A stretch of 64,000 nt of DNA from Pseudomonas frederiksbergensis (GTDB lineage Bacteria; Pseudomonadota; Gammaproteobacteria; Pseudomonadales; Pseudomonadaceae), in NCBI RefSeq assembly GCF_003732705.1, contig NZ_MOBR01000006.1:1-64000 (forward strand). Direction: 5' to 3'. Of this stretch, positions 16,639-25,469 are shown piece after piece; within the stretch, counting starts at the first letter, position 1; every line of letters begins with the position of its first letter. The notes under the pieces were generated by a model. The model was not told where the DNA came from. It made no database searches and saw nothing but the letters and a program-made list of their open reading frames with translations. The position numbers and the translations under genes are program-made.

Positions 16639-17515
16639 CCGGACGCTCACGCAGCAGCGCGAGCCAGGCCTGGGCGGCTTTTGACAGGTACGCGCCCTGG
16701 CGCCAGATAAAGGCAATGTCCCAGCGCAGATACGCCGGCGCATTTAAGGTCAGGCGCACCACGCCTGGCCGCACCAACCCGCGCGCAACCACACTGGGCA
16801 GCAGCACTACGCCTTGCCCGGCGGCCACCAGCGCCGCGAGAAAATCCGCCTGGCCGCTGCGCCCGCCTTCCTTGGGCGTAAACCCCAATTGTTGGCAAGC
16901 TTGAAGCAGCCGGTCATTGAGCACGAAGCTGCGCTGATACAGCAGAAACGGCGTGTCCGCCAATTCCTCCAGACCAATCACGCTCTTCGCTGCCAACGGA
17001 TGATCGGCGGGCAGCAGCGCGTCCAGCGGTTCATCGCAGAACGGCTGAAACGCGAATTGCGGATCCTTCGGTAGCAAACTGCCGCCCAGTTCCAGTTCGC
17101 CGCTCAACACCGCCTGCTCGATGTTCCGGCTGCCGCCTTCAAGCAGATGAATGCTGATGTTCGGGTAGCGTCGCCGGTACTCGGCGAACAGTCCGGCGAA
17201 CAACGCGTCACTGCCCAGCAGCGGCAACCCCAGACGCAGTTCTCCGCGAGCCAATTGGCTCAAATCGTCCAGTTCACTGAGCAATTCGTTGCGCAGGCGC
17301 AGCATGCCCTCGGCCCGTTGCAGCACCACGCTACCGGCGGCGGTCAGGCGCAACTGTGAGCCCAGGCGTTCAAGCAGCGGCGTGCCCAGGCTTTGCTCCA
17401 GTTGTGCGACCTGCTTGCTCACCGCCGATTGGCTGATGTGCAAGGTCTTGGCTGCCTGAGTAAAACCACCCTGGTGCATGACTTCGATAAAGCTGCGTAG
17501 CTGTTTGAATTCCAT
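16619..17515 (-). CDS. LysR-family transcriptional regulator
   Basis: 298-residue LysR regulator. The N-terminal winged helix is MEFKQLRSFIEVMHQGGFTQ... with AAKTLHISQSAVSKQVAQLE as recognition helix, and the substrate-binding domain runs from about residue 90 (GELRLGLPLLGSDALFAGLF). ATG 17515 is chosen from the conserved family start. It is divergent from the LrgA/LrgB-like genes (starts 95 bases apart), which are its likely target by the usual LysR arrangement. The inducer is unknown. Its last 20 bases overlap the flavodoxin gene tail to tail. Confidence 0.92.
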   Translation of the reverse strand: MEFKQLRSFIEVMHQGGFTQAAKTLHISQSAVSKQVAQLEQSLGTPLLERLGSQLRLTAAGSVVLQRAEGMLRLRNELLSELDDLSQLARGELRLGLPLLGSDALFAGLFAEYRRRYPNISIHLLEGGSRNIEQAVLSGELELGGSLLPKDPQFAFQPFCDEPLDALLPADHPLAAKSVIGLEELADTPFLLYQRSFVLNDRLLQACQQLGFTPKEGGRSGQADFLAALVAAGQGVVLLPSVVARGLVRPGVVRLTLNAPAYLRWDIAFIWRQGAYLSKAAQAWLALLRERPVSPAER

Positions 17516-17610
17516 AGCCTGATTCCAATTTGGAATGCCGGTGAGTCTAACAATTCGCTTCTGGGATAGTAGCTCGCTCCTTAAAATGAGTGCCTGTGAG
17601 GACCGCAACC

Positions 17611-17997
17611 ATGAAATCAATCACCGTCAAATACCTTTCCCGACTGATCGCCGAACTGGCCGTGCTGCTGGCGATCTACCTGCTCGGCTGCCAATTGGCC
17701 GCCTGGTTTGCCTGGCCGATTCCGGGTGGCGTGATTGGCATGGCGTTGTTGCTGTTGGCGTTTGCGTTCGGGTGGGTGAAACCCGCCGCGTTGCAGATGG
17801 GGGCCGGGTTGTTGATGGCCGAGATGCTGTTGTTCTTTATTCCTGCGTTGATGAGCCTGCTCGATTACGGCGGCTTGCTGCGCGACGACGGCTGGCGGAT
17901 TTTGCTGGTGATCGGCGTCAGCACCTTGATGGTGATGTTGGTGACGGCGTTTACCGTGGAGCTGGTCGTTCGGTTGAGGAGGCCCCATGAAGCTTGA
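17611..17997 (+). CDS. CidA/LrgA family membrane protein
   Basis: 128-residue holin-like inner-membrane protein with four hydrophobic segments (LIAELAVLLAIYLLGCQLA, PGGVIGMALLLLAFAFGW, GLLMAEMLLFFIPALMSLL, LLVIGVSTLMVMLVTAFTV). The PIPGGVIGM and MAEMLLFFIPA signatures are CidA/LrgA-specific. The family is linked to murein hydrolase control and to pyruvate or small-metabolite export. The start has GAGG nine bases upstream. The stop overlaps the start of the LrgB partner by 11 bases, which couples translation. Confidence 0.9.
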   Translation: MKSITVKYLSRLIAELAVLLAIYLLGCQLAAWFAWPIPGGVIGMALLLLAFAFGWVKPAALQMGAGLLMAEMLLFFIPALMSLLDYGGLLRDDGWRILLVIGVSTLMVMLVTAFTVELVVRLRRPHEA

Positions 17998-18673
17998 GCT
18001 GATGCCGATGTTCTGGCTGGCCTTCACGTTGCTGGCCTATTTGTTCAGTCGCTGGATCTATCGGCGCACGGGTCGTTATCTGTTGTCGCCGCTGATTCTG
18101 GTCCCGGTGTTGCTGCTGGCCCTCGCCGTGCCGCTGCACACGGCCTATGCCGAATATTCGAGCAACACCCATTGGCTGATGCTGGTGCTGGGGCCGGTCA
18201 CCGTGGCGTTCGCGGTGCCGATCTGGCAGCAACGACAGATGTTGGCGCGGCACTGGTCGGCGTTGTTGCTCGGGATGCTCGCGGGCAGCGCGGCGTCCAT
18301 CGGCAGTTCGTTCGGGCTGGCCAAGGCGTTGGCGCTGGACAGCTCGGTGACGATGTCACTGGTGCCCCGATCGATCACCACACCCTTCGCCATGCCCCTG
18401 GCCCACGACCTCGGCGGCGTACCGGAATTGACGGCGGTGTTTGTGATGTTCACCGGGGTGTTCGGGGCAATGCTCGGCGGCATCCTGCTCAAGTGGTTGC
18501 CACTGCGCAGCGCGCTCGCAAGAGGTGCCTTGTTCGGTGTCGGTGCCCACGGCGCCGGGGTCAGTCGGGCCCATGAAGTGGGCGGTGAAGAGGGCTCGGT
18601 GGCGGGATTGGTCATGGTTCTGACGGGGTTGCTGAATCTGTTCGCTGCACCCTTGTTGGCGTCGGTCCTTTGA
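17987..18673 (+). CDS. CidB/LrgB family membrane protein
   Basis: 228-residue polytopic membrane protein, the usual partner of CidA/LrgA. Visible family motifs are ALDSSVTMSLVPRSITTPFA and FGVGAHGAGVSRAHEVGGEE, characteristic of LrgB. Several hydrophobic spans cover most of the length. It probably forms a complex with the upstream protein; the roles proposed for the family range from murein hydrolase regulation to metabolite transport. GAGG lies seven to eight bases before the ATG, within the upstream gene. Confidence 0.92.
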   Translation: MKLELMPMFWLAFTLLAYLFSRWIYRRTGRYLLSPLILVPVLLLALAVPLHTAYAEYSSNTHWLMLVLGPVTVAFAVPIWQQRQMLARHWSALLLGMLAGSAASIGSSFGLAKALALDSSVTMSLVPRSITTPFAMPLAHDLGGVPELTAVFVMFTGVFGAMLGGILLKWLPLRSALARGALFGVGAHGAGVSRAHEVGGEEGSVAGLVMVLTGLLNLFAAPLLASVL

Positions 18674-18805
18674 CATGGATCCAAGGTCATGGCGTCCCTG
18701 ACTCGCTCGGCCATCAAGCTGGCTGCGAATGCAACTACACGAACTCCGAGGGCTGACTAGACTGCTGACACGTGTGTAAAACAATAAGAAAGCGAGGTCC
18801 TTGCC

Positions 18806-19588
18806 GTGAGTGTTGCCCCCGTCCAAACGCCCCACAGTGTCAAAGATCAAGTCAGTGCCGCCGAGTGGCAGACCCGCGTCGATCTGGCTGCCTGTTATCG
18901 TCTGGTTGCGTCCCATGGCTGGGATGATCTGATCTTTACCCACATCTCGGCCAAGGTGCCGGGCACCGAAGACTTTCTGATCAACCCGTTCGGGCTGATG
19001 TTTCACGAGATCACGGCGTCGAGCCTGGTCAAGGTCGATCAGGCGGGCAACAAGCTGATGGACAGTCCCTACGAGATCAACCCGGCGGGTTACACCATCC
19101 ACAGCGCCGTGCATGAAGTGCGTCACGACGTGGTCTGCGTGCTGCATACCCACACTGCTGCGGGCGTGGCAGTGTCGGCGCAGAAGCAGGGCATTTTGCC
19201 GATCAGCCAGCAATCTCTGTTTGTGCTGTCGAGCCTGGCGTATCACGCCTACGAAGGCGTTGCGCTGAACCACGAAGAGAAGGCGCGTCTGCAAGCCGAC
19301 CTCGGCGAAAACAATTTTCTGATGCTGCACAACCACGGTCTGCTGACCTGTGGCGGCACCATCGCCGACACCTTTTTGATGATGTTCACCTTCCAGCGTG
19401 CCTGCGATATCCAGGTGCTTGCACAAAACGGTGGCGCCGAGCTGATCGCCATCGAGCCGCAGATTCTGGCGGGCGCCAAGGCGATGATCGCCGGCGTCAC
19501 CAAAAGTGCTCAAGGGATGGGTGGCGCACTGGCCTGGCCAGCGCTGCTGCGCAAACTCGATAAACAAGACCCGGGTTATAAACTCTAA
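18806..19588 (+). CDS. Class II aldolase/adducin family protein
   Basis: 260-residue class II aldolase/adducin-fold protein: DLAACYRLVASHGWDDLIFTHIS, a metal-ligand histidine pair in VLHTHTAAGVAVSA, and a third in MLHNHGLLTCGGT. Zinc-dependent aldolases, epimerases and decarboxylases share this fold; which one applies is not evident. It starts with GTG (18806), preceded by GAGG at 9-10 bases. The stop and the next start share bases (TAATG), so it is coupled to the hydrolase gene. With the SDR and envelope genes downstream it suggests a catabolic unit. Confidence 0.85.
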   Translation: MSVAPVQTPHSVKDQVSAAEWQTRVDLAACYRLVASHGWDDLIFTHISAKVPGTEDFLINPFGLMFHEITASSLVKVDQAGNKLMDSPYEINPAGYTIHSAVHEVRHDVVCVLHTHTAAGVAVSAQKQGILPISQQSLFVLSSLAYHAYEGVALNHEEKARLQADLGENNFLMLHNHGLLTCGGTIADTFLMMFTFQRACDIQVLAQNGGAELIAIEPQILAGAKAMIAGVTKSAQGMGGALAWPALLRKLDKQDPGYKL

Positions 19589-20490
19589 TGGCACTTGCCG
19601 AAATCCCGCTGTGTGTCTGGCGCAAACGCGGCCAGACCTTCGTATTCCGTGGCCAGGCCATCCGCTACTGGACGGCTGGGCAGGGTGAGCCGCTCCTGCT
19701 GATCCACGGTTTTCCAACCGCCAGTTGGGACTGGCATTACCTGTGGCAGCCGCTTACGCAGCGCTATCGGGTGATTGCCTGCGACATGCTCGGCTTCGGC
19801 GATTCGGCCAAACCGGTGAACCACGAGTACAGCCTGTTGGAGCAAGCCGACTTGCAGCAGGCGTTGCTGGCGCATCTGAACATCGAGCAGCCGGTGCATC
19901 TGCTGGCCCACGATTACGGCGACAGCGTGGCCCAGGAATTGCTGGCCCGGCATCATGAGGCGCAAGTGAATATCGCCAGTTGCGTGTTCCTCAATGGTGG
20001 CTTGTTCCCTGAAACCCATCGGCCGCTGCTGACGCAAAAACTCCTGCTCAGCCCCTTGGGCTGGATGATTGGCCGCGCCTTTACCCGTGACGCGCTGGTG
20101 AAAAGCTTCCGGCAGATTTTTGGTCCGCAAACCCGGCCTACCGAAAGTGAGATGGACGATTTCTGGAGCCTGATCGATAGCAACCACGGGCCCCGGGTCA
20201 TGCATAAATTGATCGGCTATATTCCGGAGCGACGTGTGCAGCGTGATCGTTGGGTCAGCACCATGCAGAGCACTGAAGTGCCGTTGCGGGTGATCGATGG
20301 CGAGGTCGATCCGATTTCCGGGGCGCACATGGTCGAGCGTTATCGGGAGCTGATTCCTAATCCCGACACGGTGTTGCTGCCCGGCATTGGTCACTACCCG
20401 CAGACTGAAGCGCCAGCGCAGGTGCTCAAGCATTACCTGGAGTTTCGTGATCGGCTGGTTTCGGCGCCGCTCAAGCGAGCGTGTTCGTGA
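19588..20490 (+). CDS. Alpha/beta hydrolase with Asp nucleophile (epoxide hydrolase/dehalogenase type)
   Basis: 300-residue alpha/beta-hydrolase. The oxyanion segment is LLLIHGFPTASWDWHY. The nucleophile elbow reads AHDYGDS, placing Asp109 where serine hydrolases have Ser. The catalytic His is in PGIGHYPQTEAP and a likely acid is in DGEVDPISG. The Asp elbow is the mark of epoxide hydrolases and haloalkane dehalogenases, so C-O or C-halogen cleavage by an ester intermediate is more likely than esterase activity. A cap domain occupies about residues 135-220. It overlaps the aldolase gene by one base. Confidence 0.85.
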   Translation: MALAEIPLCVWRKRGQTFVFRGQAIRYWTAGQGEPLLLIHGFPTASWDWHYLWQPLTQRYRVIACDMLGFGDSAKPVNHEYSLLEQADLQQALLAHLNIEQPVHLLAHDYGDSVAQELLARHHEAQVNIASCVFLNGGLFPETHRPLLTQKLLLSPLGWMIGRAFTRDALVKSFRQIFGPQTRPTESEMDDFWSLIDSNHGPRVMHKLIGYIPERRVQRDRWVSTMQSTEVPLRVIDGEVDPISGAHMVERYRELIPNPDTVLLPGIGHYPQTEAPAQVLKHYLEFRDRLVSAPLKRACS

Positions 20491-20498
20491 CCCCAATC

Positions 20499-20593
20499 CC
20501 TGTAGGAGCGAAGCTTGCTCGCGAAGACGGCGGCACATCCAACGATGATGTTGGCTGACACGACGCTTTCGCGAGCAAGCTTTGCTCCTACAG
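20499..20593. repeat. REP/BIME pair
   Basis: CCTGTAGGAGCGAAGCTTGC faces GCAAGCTTTGCTCCTACAG. It separates the hydrolase gene from the SDR gene, so the two may be transcribed separately or differ in message stability. Confidence 0.9.
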
Positions 20594-20722
20594 ATTCCAC
20601 AGCATTCACCTCATCATCCCCCAGCCTTATCGCACACCATTCAGCCCCCTCGTCTTGATTGTGACCCGCCGCCCCGTGCCTGACACTCGAGGTCATCGTC
20701 CCTTGGCCTGCTGGAGTCCCCC

Positions 20723-21634
20723 ATGAATGAGTCTGTGCGCTTCGAAGATAAAGTCGTGATCATCACCGGCGCCGGCGGCGGTCTCGGCCGGGCCCATGCG
20801 CTGCTGTTTGCCAAACAGGGCGCCAAAGTGCTGGTCAATGATCTCGGCGGCACAGCTCAGGGCGAAGGCGCCAACGCCTCGGCAGCAGACCGTGTGGTCG
20901 CCGAAATTCGCGAGGCCGGTGGCACCGCCGAGGCCAACCACGACTCCGTCACCGACGGCGACAAACTCGTGCAAAACGCCCTCGACGTCTTTGGCCGCGT
21001 CGATGTCGTGGTCAACAACGCGGGCATCCTGCGGGACAAGACTTTCCACAAAATGGACGACGCCGACTGGGACTTGGTTTATCGCGTCCACGTCGAAGGC
21101 GCCTACAAAGTTACCCGCGCCGCGTGGCCGCATCTGCGTGAACAAAACTACGGCCGCGTGATCTTCACCGCCTCGACCTCGGGCATCTACGGCAACTTCG
21201 GCCAGTCCAACTACGGCATGGCCAAACTCGGCCTCTACGGCCTGACCCGCACCCTGGCCATCGAAGGCCGCAAGAACAACATCCTGGTCAACGCCATCGC
21301 GCCCACCGGCGGCACGCGCATGACCGAAGGCCTGATCCCGCCGCAAGTGTTCGAACAACTGAAACCGGAACTGGTCAGCCCATTGGTGGTGTACCTGGCC
21401 AGTGAGAATTGCCAGGAAACTTCAGGGCTGTTTGAAGTGGGCGGCGGCTGGATGGGCAAGGTCCGTTGGGAGCGCAGCCTTGGTGCCGGGTTTGATCCGC
21501 GGGTGGGGTTCTCGCCTGAGGATGTGGCGGCGCATTGGCAGCAGATTTGTGATTTCGAAGGGGCTGCGCATCCGAAGGACAATATTGAAGCGTTGAAGGA
21601 AATGATGGGGAATTTGCAGAAGTATGCCCTCTGA
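20723..21634 (+). CDS. SDR family dehydrogenase, MFE-2 (3-hydroxyacyl-CoA) type
   Basis: 303-residue short-chain dehydrogenase resembling the dehydrogenase unit of peroxisomal multifunctional enzyme 2. The cofactor loop is IITGAGGGLGRAHALLFA, followed by VLVNDLGG (Asp suggesting NAD), the structural NNAG in VVVNNAGILRDKTF, and catalytic Ser-Tyr-Lys in TASTSGIYGNF and SNYGMAKLGLYG. The extended C-terminus (about 50 residues after the GGGWMGKVRW segment) is typical of the type. It would oxidise a 3-hydroxyacyl-CoA or similar hydroxy intermediate. It sits between the aldolase/hydrolase pair and DUF1302-DUF1329. Confidence 0.88.
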   Translation: MNESVRFEDKVVIITGAGGGLGRAHALLFAKQGAKVLVNDLGGTAQGEGANASAADRVVAEIREAGGTAEANHDSVTDGDKLVQNALDVFGRVDVVVNNAGILRDKTFHKMDDADWDLVYRVHVEGAYKVTRAAWPHLREQNYGRVIFTASTSGIYGNFGQSNYGMAKLGLYGLTRTLAIEGRKNNILVNAIAPTGGTRMTEGLIPPQVFEQLKPELVSPLVVYLASENCQETSGLFEVGGGWMGKVRWERSLGAGFDPRVGFSPEDVAAHWQQICDFEGAAHPKDNIEALKEMMGNLQKYAL

Positions 21635-21711
21635 TCACGCGTCACCCGGCAGGGCTTGCCTGAGCCCTGCCAATCTCTTCACCACCTCCCCGCTGAAAAA
21701 CCATCGCCCAT

Positions 21712-21739
21712 AAAAAAGGCCGCTGCAAACGCAGCGGCC
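21712..21739 (-). terminator. Terminator-like hairpin with minus-strand polarity
   Basis: GGCCGCTGC-AAAC-GCAGCGGCC, a perfect 9-base stem, preceded on the plus strand by AAAAAA, so only a minus-strand transcript gets the U-run. No minus-strand protein gene ends here. Confidence 0.6.
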
Positions 21740-21947
21740 GAAGTAAGACGTAGATCAAGGAGCAATAAATCAACGTCAGTGAACACGGGGCGATGACTCG
21801 AAATACGTTTCAACTCATCTGAAATCTTGCGCGAAAGACCTGGGGTTCAACACAGGCCATCGCGTCGTGCTTTGCGGCGGTTTCCCGTGAAAGCCCGGCA
21901 AGAATAAGGGTTTGAACCCAAAGGAAAAATAGCGATTCGTGACATGC

Positions 21948-21970
21948 ACTGTTACGGGGCGTGTAACAGT
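21948..21970. promoter_or_regulatory. Inverted repeat, possible operator upstream of DUF1302
   Basis: ACTGTTAC and GTAACAGT are perfect 8-base arms seven bases apart, about 200 bases before the DUF1302 start. The size and symmetry fit a dimeric regulator, for example the LuxR-type protein encoded at 28532. Assignment is inference. Confidence 0.35.
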
Positions 21971-22166
21971 CCTGCTGCACCTCGCCAATGCGCCCATCCA
22001 TTCCCCTGATAACCCGCCATCCAGCCCATCCATACCCCGCGCAAAACCCCGTCCCGTGCGGGCATTCATCCTTTAGAGGTACAACGCGAATACCTCCTTG
22101 GTGCGCTTATCGCTCCTGGCGCGCGGCAGTAGGGTGGGGCCTTCTGTCACTCACCGGGGAAGACGC

Positions 22167-23960
22167 ATGACAAAAACAACAATGCGCGCCATCTTCACGC
22201 CGCAGGCGCTTGCCGCTGCGGTGGCTTTGGGTTGCTGCGCACAGGCCCAGGCCGTTGCATTCAATATCGGGGAAATCGAGGGCACGTTCGATTCTTCGTT
22301 GTCCGTCGGCGCGAGCTGGGGCATGCGCGATGCAGACAAGTCGTTGGTGGGCACAGTCAACGGCGGTACGGGCCAATCTTCGACCGGTGACGACGGGCGG
22401 CTGAACTTCAAGAAGGGCGAAACCTTCTCCAAGATCGTCAAGGGTATCCACGACCTCGAGCTGAAATACGGCGACACCGGTGTGTTTGTGCGCGGCAAGT
22501 ACTGGTACGACTTCGAACTGAAGGACGAGGACCGCGAGTTCAAACAGATCAGCGACAGCGGGCGCAAGGAGGGCGCGAAATCCTCCGGCGCGCAGATCCT
22601 CGACGCCTTCATCTATCACAACTATTCCATCGCCGATTTGCCGGGCACCGTGCGTGCCGGCAAGCAGGTGGTCAGTTGGGGCGAAAGTACCTTCATCGGC
22701 AACTCGATCAACAGCATCAACCCGATCGACGTGTCCGCGTTTCGTCGTCCAGGCGCGGAGATCAAGGAAGGCTTGATCCCGGTGAACATGCTGTTCGGTT
22801 CCCAGGGCCTGACCGATCAACTGACCGTTGAAGGCTTCTATCAGCTGGAGTGGGACCAGACTGTTCTCGACAACTGCGGCACCTACTTCGGGGTCGATGT
22901 GGCGGCGGACGGTTGCAACAACAACTACACCGTCGGCAGCCCGGCGATTGCACCGTTGGCGCCACTGGCAGCAGCCTTTGGCCAGCCGATCCAGGTCACC
23001 CGCGAAGGCGTGGTAGTGCCCCGTGGCGGCGACCGCGATGCCCGGGATTCGGGGCAGTGGGGCACGGCGTTGCGCTGGCTCGGTGACGACACCGAGTACG
23101 GTCTGTACTTCATGAACTACCACAGCCGCACGCCGACGGTCGGCACTGTCACTGCCGGCGCGTCGACCCTGGCCAGCCTGCCCGGCATGGTCGGCATCGC
23201 CAACCAACTGGCCCCCGGCAGCGGTGCTGGCCTGGCCCAAAGCGTGATGCTCGGTCGCGGTCAGTACTACCTCGAATACCCGGAAGACATTCGCCTGTAC
23301 GGCGCCAGTTTCTCCACCACGTTGCCCACCGGCACCGCGTGGACCGGCGAGATCAGCTACCGCCCCAACGCCCCGGTGCAGGTCAACACCAATGACCTGA
23401 CCCTGGCCATGATCAACCCGATCGCCGGTGGCGCGGCCTCGCCGATTGCCTCCGGGCCGGGCTCTGACAACAAAGGTTATCGCCGCAAGGAAGTGACCCA
23501 GATCCAGAGCACCCTGACGCATTTCTTCGATCAGGTGCTGGGCGCACAGCGCTTGACTCTGGTCGGTGAAGCGGCGGTGGTGCGGGTCGGTGGCCTGGAG
23601 TCGAAAACCAAGCTGCGTTATGGCCGGGACTCGGTCTATGGCCAGTACGGTTTCGGCGGCGACACCGACGGCTTCGTCTCCTCGACTTCCTGGGGCTACC
23701 GCGCCCGGGCGATCCTTGATTACGCCAACGTGATCGGCGGTATCAACCTCAAGCCCAACTTGTCCTGGTCCCATGACGTCAGCGGCTACGGCCCCAACGG
23801 GCTGTTCAACGAAGGCGCCAAGGCGATCAGCGTCGGCGTCGATGCCGACTACCGCAACACCTACACCGCGAGCCTGAGTTACACCGACTTTTTCGGCGGG
23901 GACTACAACACCCTGACTGACCGCGACTTCCTGGCGCTGAGCTTCGGCGTGAACTTCTGA
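22167..23960 (+). CDS. DUF1302 family outer-membrane-type protein
   Basis: 597-residue DUF1302 protein. The signal peptide (MTKTTMRAIFTPQALAAAVALG... cleavage near AQAVA) precedes a beta-rich, aromatic sequence ending in LALSFGVNF, with a terminal Phe as in outer-membrane barrels. Family landmarks are VRAGKQVVSWGESTFIGNSI and INPIDVSAFRRPGAEIKEG. DUF1302 proteins occur with DUF1329 partners near LuxR regulators and RND-type transporters, and are suspected to handle hydrophobic or aromatic substrates at the envelope. No function is proven. I begin at ATG 22167 (GGGGA eight bases upstream); an earlier frame start at 22098 lacks a signal peptide context. DUF1329 follows after 23 bases. Confidence 0.88.
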   Translation: MTKTTMRAIFTPQALAAAVALGCCAQAQAVAFNIGEIEGTFDSSLSVGASWGMRDADKSLVGTVNGGTGQSSTGDDGRLNFKKGETFSKIVKGIHDLELKYGDTGVFVRGKYWYDFELKDEDREFKQISDSGRKEGAKSSGAQILDAFIYHNYSIADLPGTVRAGKQVVSWGESTFIGNSINSINPIDVSAFRRPGAEIKEGLIPVNMLFGSQGLTDQLTVEGFYQLEWDQTVLDNCGTYFGVDVAADGCNNNYTVGSPAIAPLAPLAAAFGQPIQVTREGVVVPRGGDRDARDSGQWGTALRWLGDDTEYGLYFMNYHSRTPTVGTVTAGASTLASLPGMVGIANQLAPGSGAGLAQSVMLGRGQYYLEYPEDIRLYGASFSTTLPTGTAWTGEISYRPNAPVQVNTNDLTLAMINPIAGGAASPIASGPGSDNKGYRRKEVTQIQSTLTHFFDQVLGAQRLTLVGEAAVVRVGGLESKTKLRYGRDSVYGQYGFGGDTDGFVSSTSWGYRARAILDYANVIGGINLKPNLSWSHDVSGYGPNGLFNEGAKAISVGVDADYRNTYTASLSYTDFFGGDYNTLTDRDFLALSFGVNF

Positions 23961-23983
23961 TCTGGCTGAGAAGGATGATTTAG

Positions 23984-25351
23984 ATGCGCAAAATGATTCT
24001 GCAATGCGGCGCCCTGGCCCTGAGCCTGTTGGCTGCCAACGTGATGGCGGCGGTGTCGCCGCAAGAAGCCGAAAAGCTCGGTACAACCCTCACGCCACTG
24101 GGCGCGGAGAAGGCTGGCAACGCCGACGGCTCGATCCCGGCCTGGACCGGCGGCATCCCGAAAAACGCTGGCGCGGTGGACAGCAAAGGCTTCCTGGCTG
24201 ACCCGTTCGCCAATGAAAAACCGCTGTTCGTGATCACCCCGGCGACCGTCGACAAGTACAAGGACAAACTTTCGGAAGGCCAGGTGGCGATGTTCAAACG
24301 CTACCCGGAAACCTACAAGATTCCGGTCTACCCGACCCACCGCACTGTCGCCGTGCCGCCGGAAATCTACGAGTCAGCCAAGCGCAGCGCGTTGAACGTG
24401 ACCAGCATCAACGACGGTAACGGACTCTCCAACTTCACCGGCAACCGCTACTACGCGTTCCCGATTCCGAAGAACGGCGTGGAGGTATTGTGGAACCACA
24501 TCACCCGTTATCACGGCGGCAACCTCAAGCGCATCATCACCCAAGTGACCCCGCAGACCAACGGCAGCTACACGCCGATCCGCTTCGAAGAAGAGATCGC
24601 CGTGCCGCAACTGATGAAAGATCTGGACCCGGAAAAAGCCGCCAACGTGCTGACCTTCTTCAAGCAATCGGTGACCGCGCCGGCGCGTCTGGCCGGTAAC
24701 GTGTTGCTGGTCCACGAGACGCTCGATCAGGTCAAGGAGCCGCGCCTGGCGTGGATCTACAACGCCGGTCAGCGCCGCGTACGGCGTGCGCCGCAAGTGG
24801 CGTATGACGGGCCGGGCACCGCCGCCGACGGCCTGCGCACCTCCGACAACTTCGACATGTTCTCCGGTGCACCGGATCGCTACGACTGGAAACTGATCGG
24901 CAAGAAGGAAATGTACATTCCGTACAACAGCTACAAACTCGACTCGCCAAGCCTCAAGTACGACGACATCATCAAGGCCGGGCATATCAACCAGGACCTG
25001 ACCCGCTATGAACTGCACCGGGTCTGGGAAGTGGTCGGCACGGTCAAGCCGAGCGAGCGGCACATCTACGCCAAGCGCCACATGTACATCGACGAGGACA
25101 GTTGGCAAGTGGCGCTGGTGGATCACTACGACGGTCGCGGCCAATTGTGGCGGGTGGCCGAAGGTCACGCCCAGTACTATTACGATCACCAGGCCCAGGC
25201 CTACACCCTCGAAGCGCTCTACGACATCATCGCCGGCCGCTACATCGCCCTGGGGATGAAGAACGAAGAGAAGCACAGCTTCGAATTCGGCTTCGAAGCC
25301 AAGGCTGCGGACTACACACCATCAGCGTTGCGCGCCGAGGGCGTTCGCTAA
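23984..25351 (+). CDS. DUF1329 family envelope protein
   Basis: 455-residue DUF1329 protein with a signal peptide (MRKMILQCGALALSLLAANV, cleavage near VMAAVS). The mature part has LolA-like/outer-membrane lipoprotein-sorting character with family segments GSIPAWTGGIPKNAG, WIYNAGQRRVRRAPQVAYD, DMFSGAPDRYDWKLIGKKEM and YVDEDSW-like YIDEDSWQVALVDHYDGRG. AAGGA precedes the start by nine bases. It forms an operon with DUF1302. A periplasmic carrier or chaperone role next to the outer-membrane partner is the usual suggestion; it is inference. Confidence 0.9.
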   Translation: MRKMILQCGALALSLLAANVMAAVSPQEAEKLGTTLTPLGAEKAGNADGSIPAWTGGIPKNAGAVDSKGFLADPFANEKPLFVITPATVDKYKDKLSEGQVAMFKRYPETYKIPVYPTHRTVAVPPEIYESAKRSALNVTSINDGNGLSNFTGNRYYAFPIPKNGVEVLWNHITRYHGGNLKRIITQVTPQTNGSYTPIRFEEEIAVPQLMKDLDPEKAANVLTFFKQSVTAPARLAGNVLLVHETLDQVKEPRLAWIYNAGQRRVRRAPQVAYDGPGTAADGLRTSDNFDMFSGAPDRYDWKLIGKKEMYIPYNSYKLDSPSLKYDDIIKAGHINQDLTRYELHRVWEVVGTVKPSERHIYAKRHMYIDEDSWQVALVDHYDGRGQLWRVAEGHAQYYYDHQAQAYTLEALYDIIAGRYIALGMKNEEKHSFEFGFEAKAADYTPSALRAEGVR

Positions 25352-25366
25352 GAAATCACCACCCTC

Positions 25367-25453
25367 CCTGTGGGAACGGGCTTGCTCGCGAAGGCGGCTT
25401 GTCAGTCGACATTAACGGCGACTGACCCACCGCTTTCGCGAGCAAGCTCGCTT
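25367..25453. repeat. REP pair truncated at its right arm
   Basis: CCTGTGGGAACGGGCTTGCTCGCGAAGGCGG faces CCGCTTTCGCGAGCAAGCTCGCTT, but the final CCCACAGG arm is replaced by TGTTTGTTTGTTTAG. The abrupt loss of the arm marks a rearrangement boundary just left of a LuxR-like remnant. Confidence 0.8.
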
Positions 25454-25469
25454 GTTTGTTTGTTTAGTC

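Larger units (their letters stand above)
21635..22166. other. 532-base intergenic region upstream of the DUF1302 gene
   Basis: No supported protein gene. It holds a terminator-like hairpin with minus-strand polarity (21712-21739), an inverted repeat ACTGTTAC/GTAACAGT (21948-21970), and a wider inverted pair GGGTTCAA (about 21843) / TTGAACCC (about 21912). Short minus-strand frames of 63 and 84 codons look like chance. The region probably carries the promoter and operator of the DUF1302-DUF1329 operon and perhaps a small RNA. Confidence 0.6.

Noticed and set aside
21810..22069. Two short minus-strand frames upstream of DUF1302
   Set aside because: No ribosome site, no family resemblance, and the frames overlap each other.
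22107..24086. 659-codon minus-strand open frame
   Set aside because: It is antisense to DUF1302, with arginine/glycine-rich low-information composition and no ribosome site.
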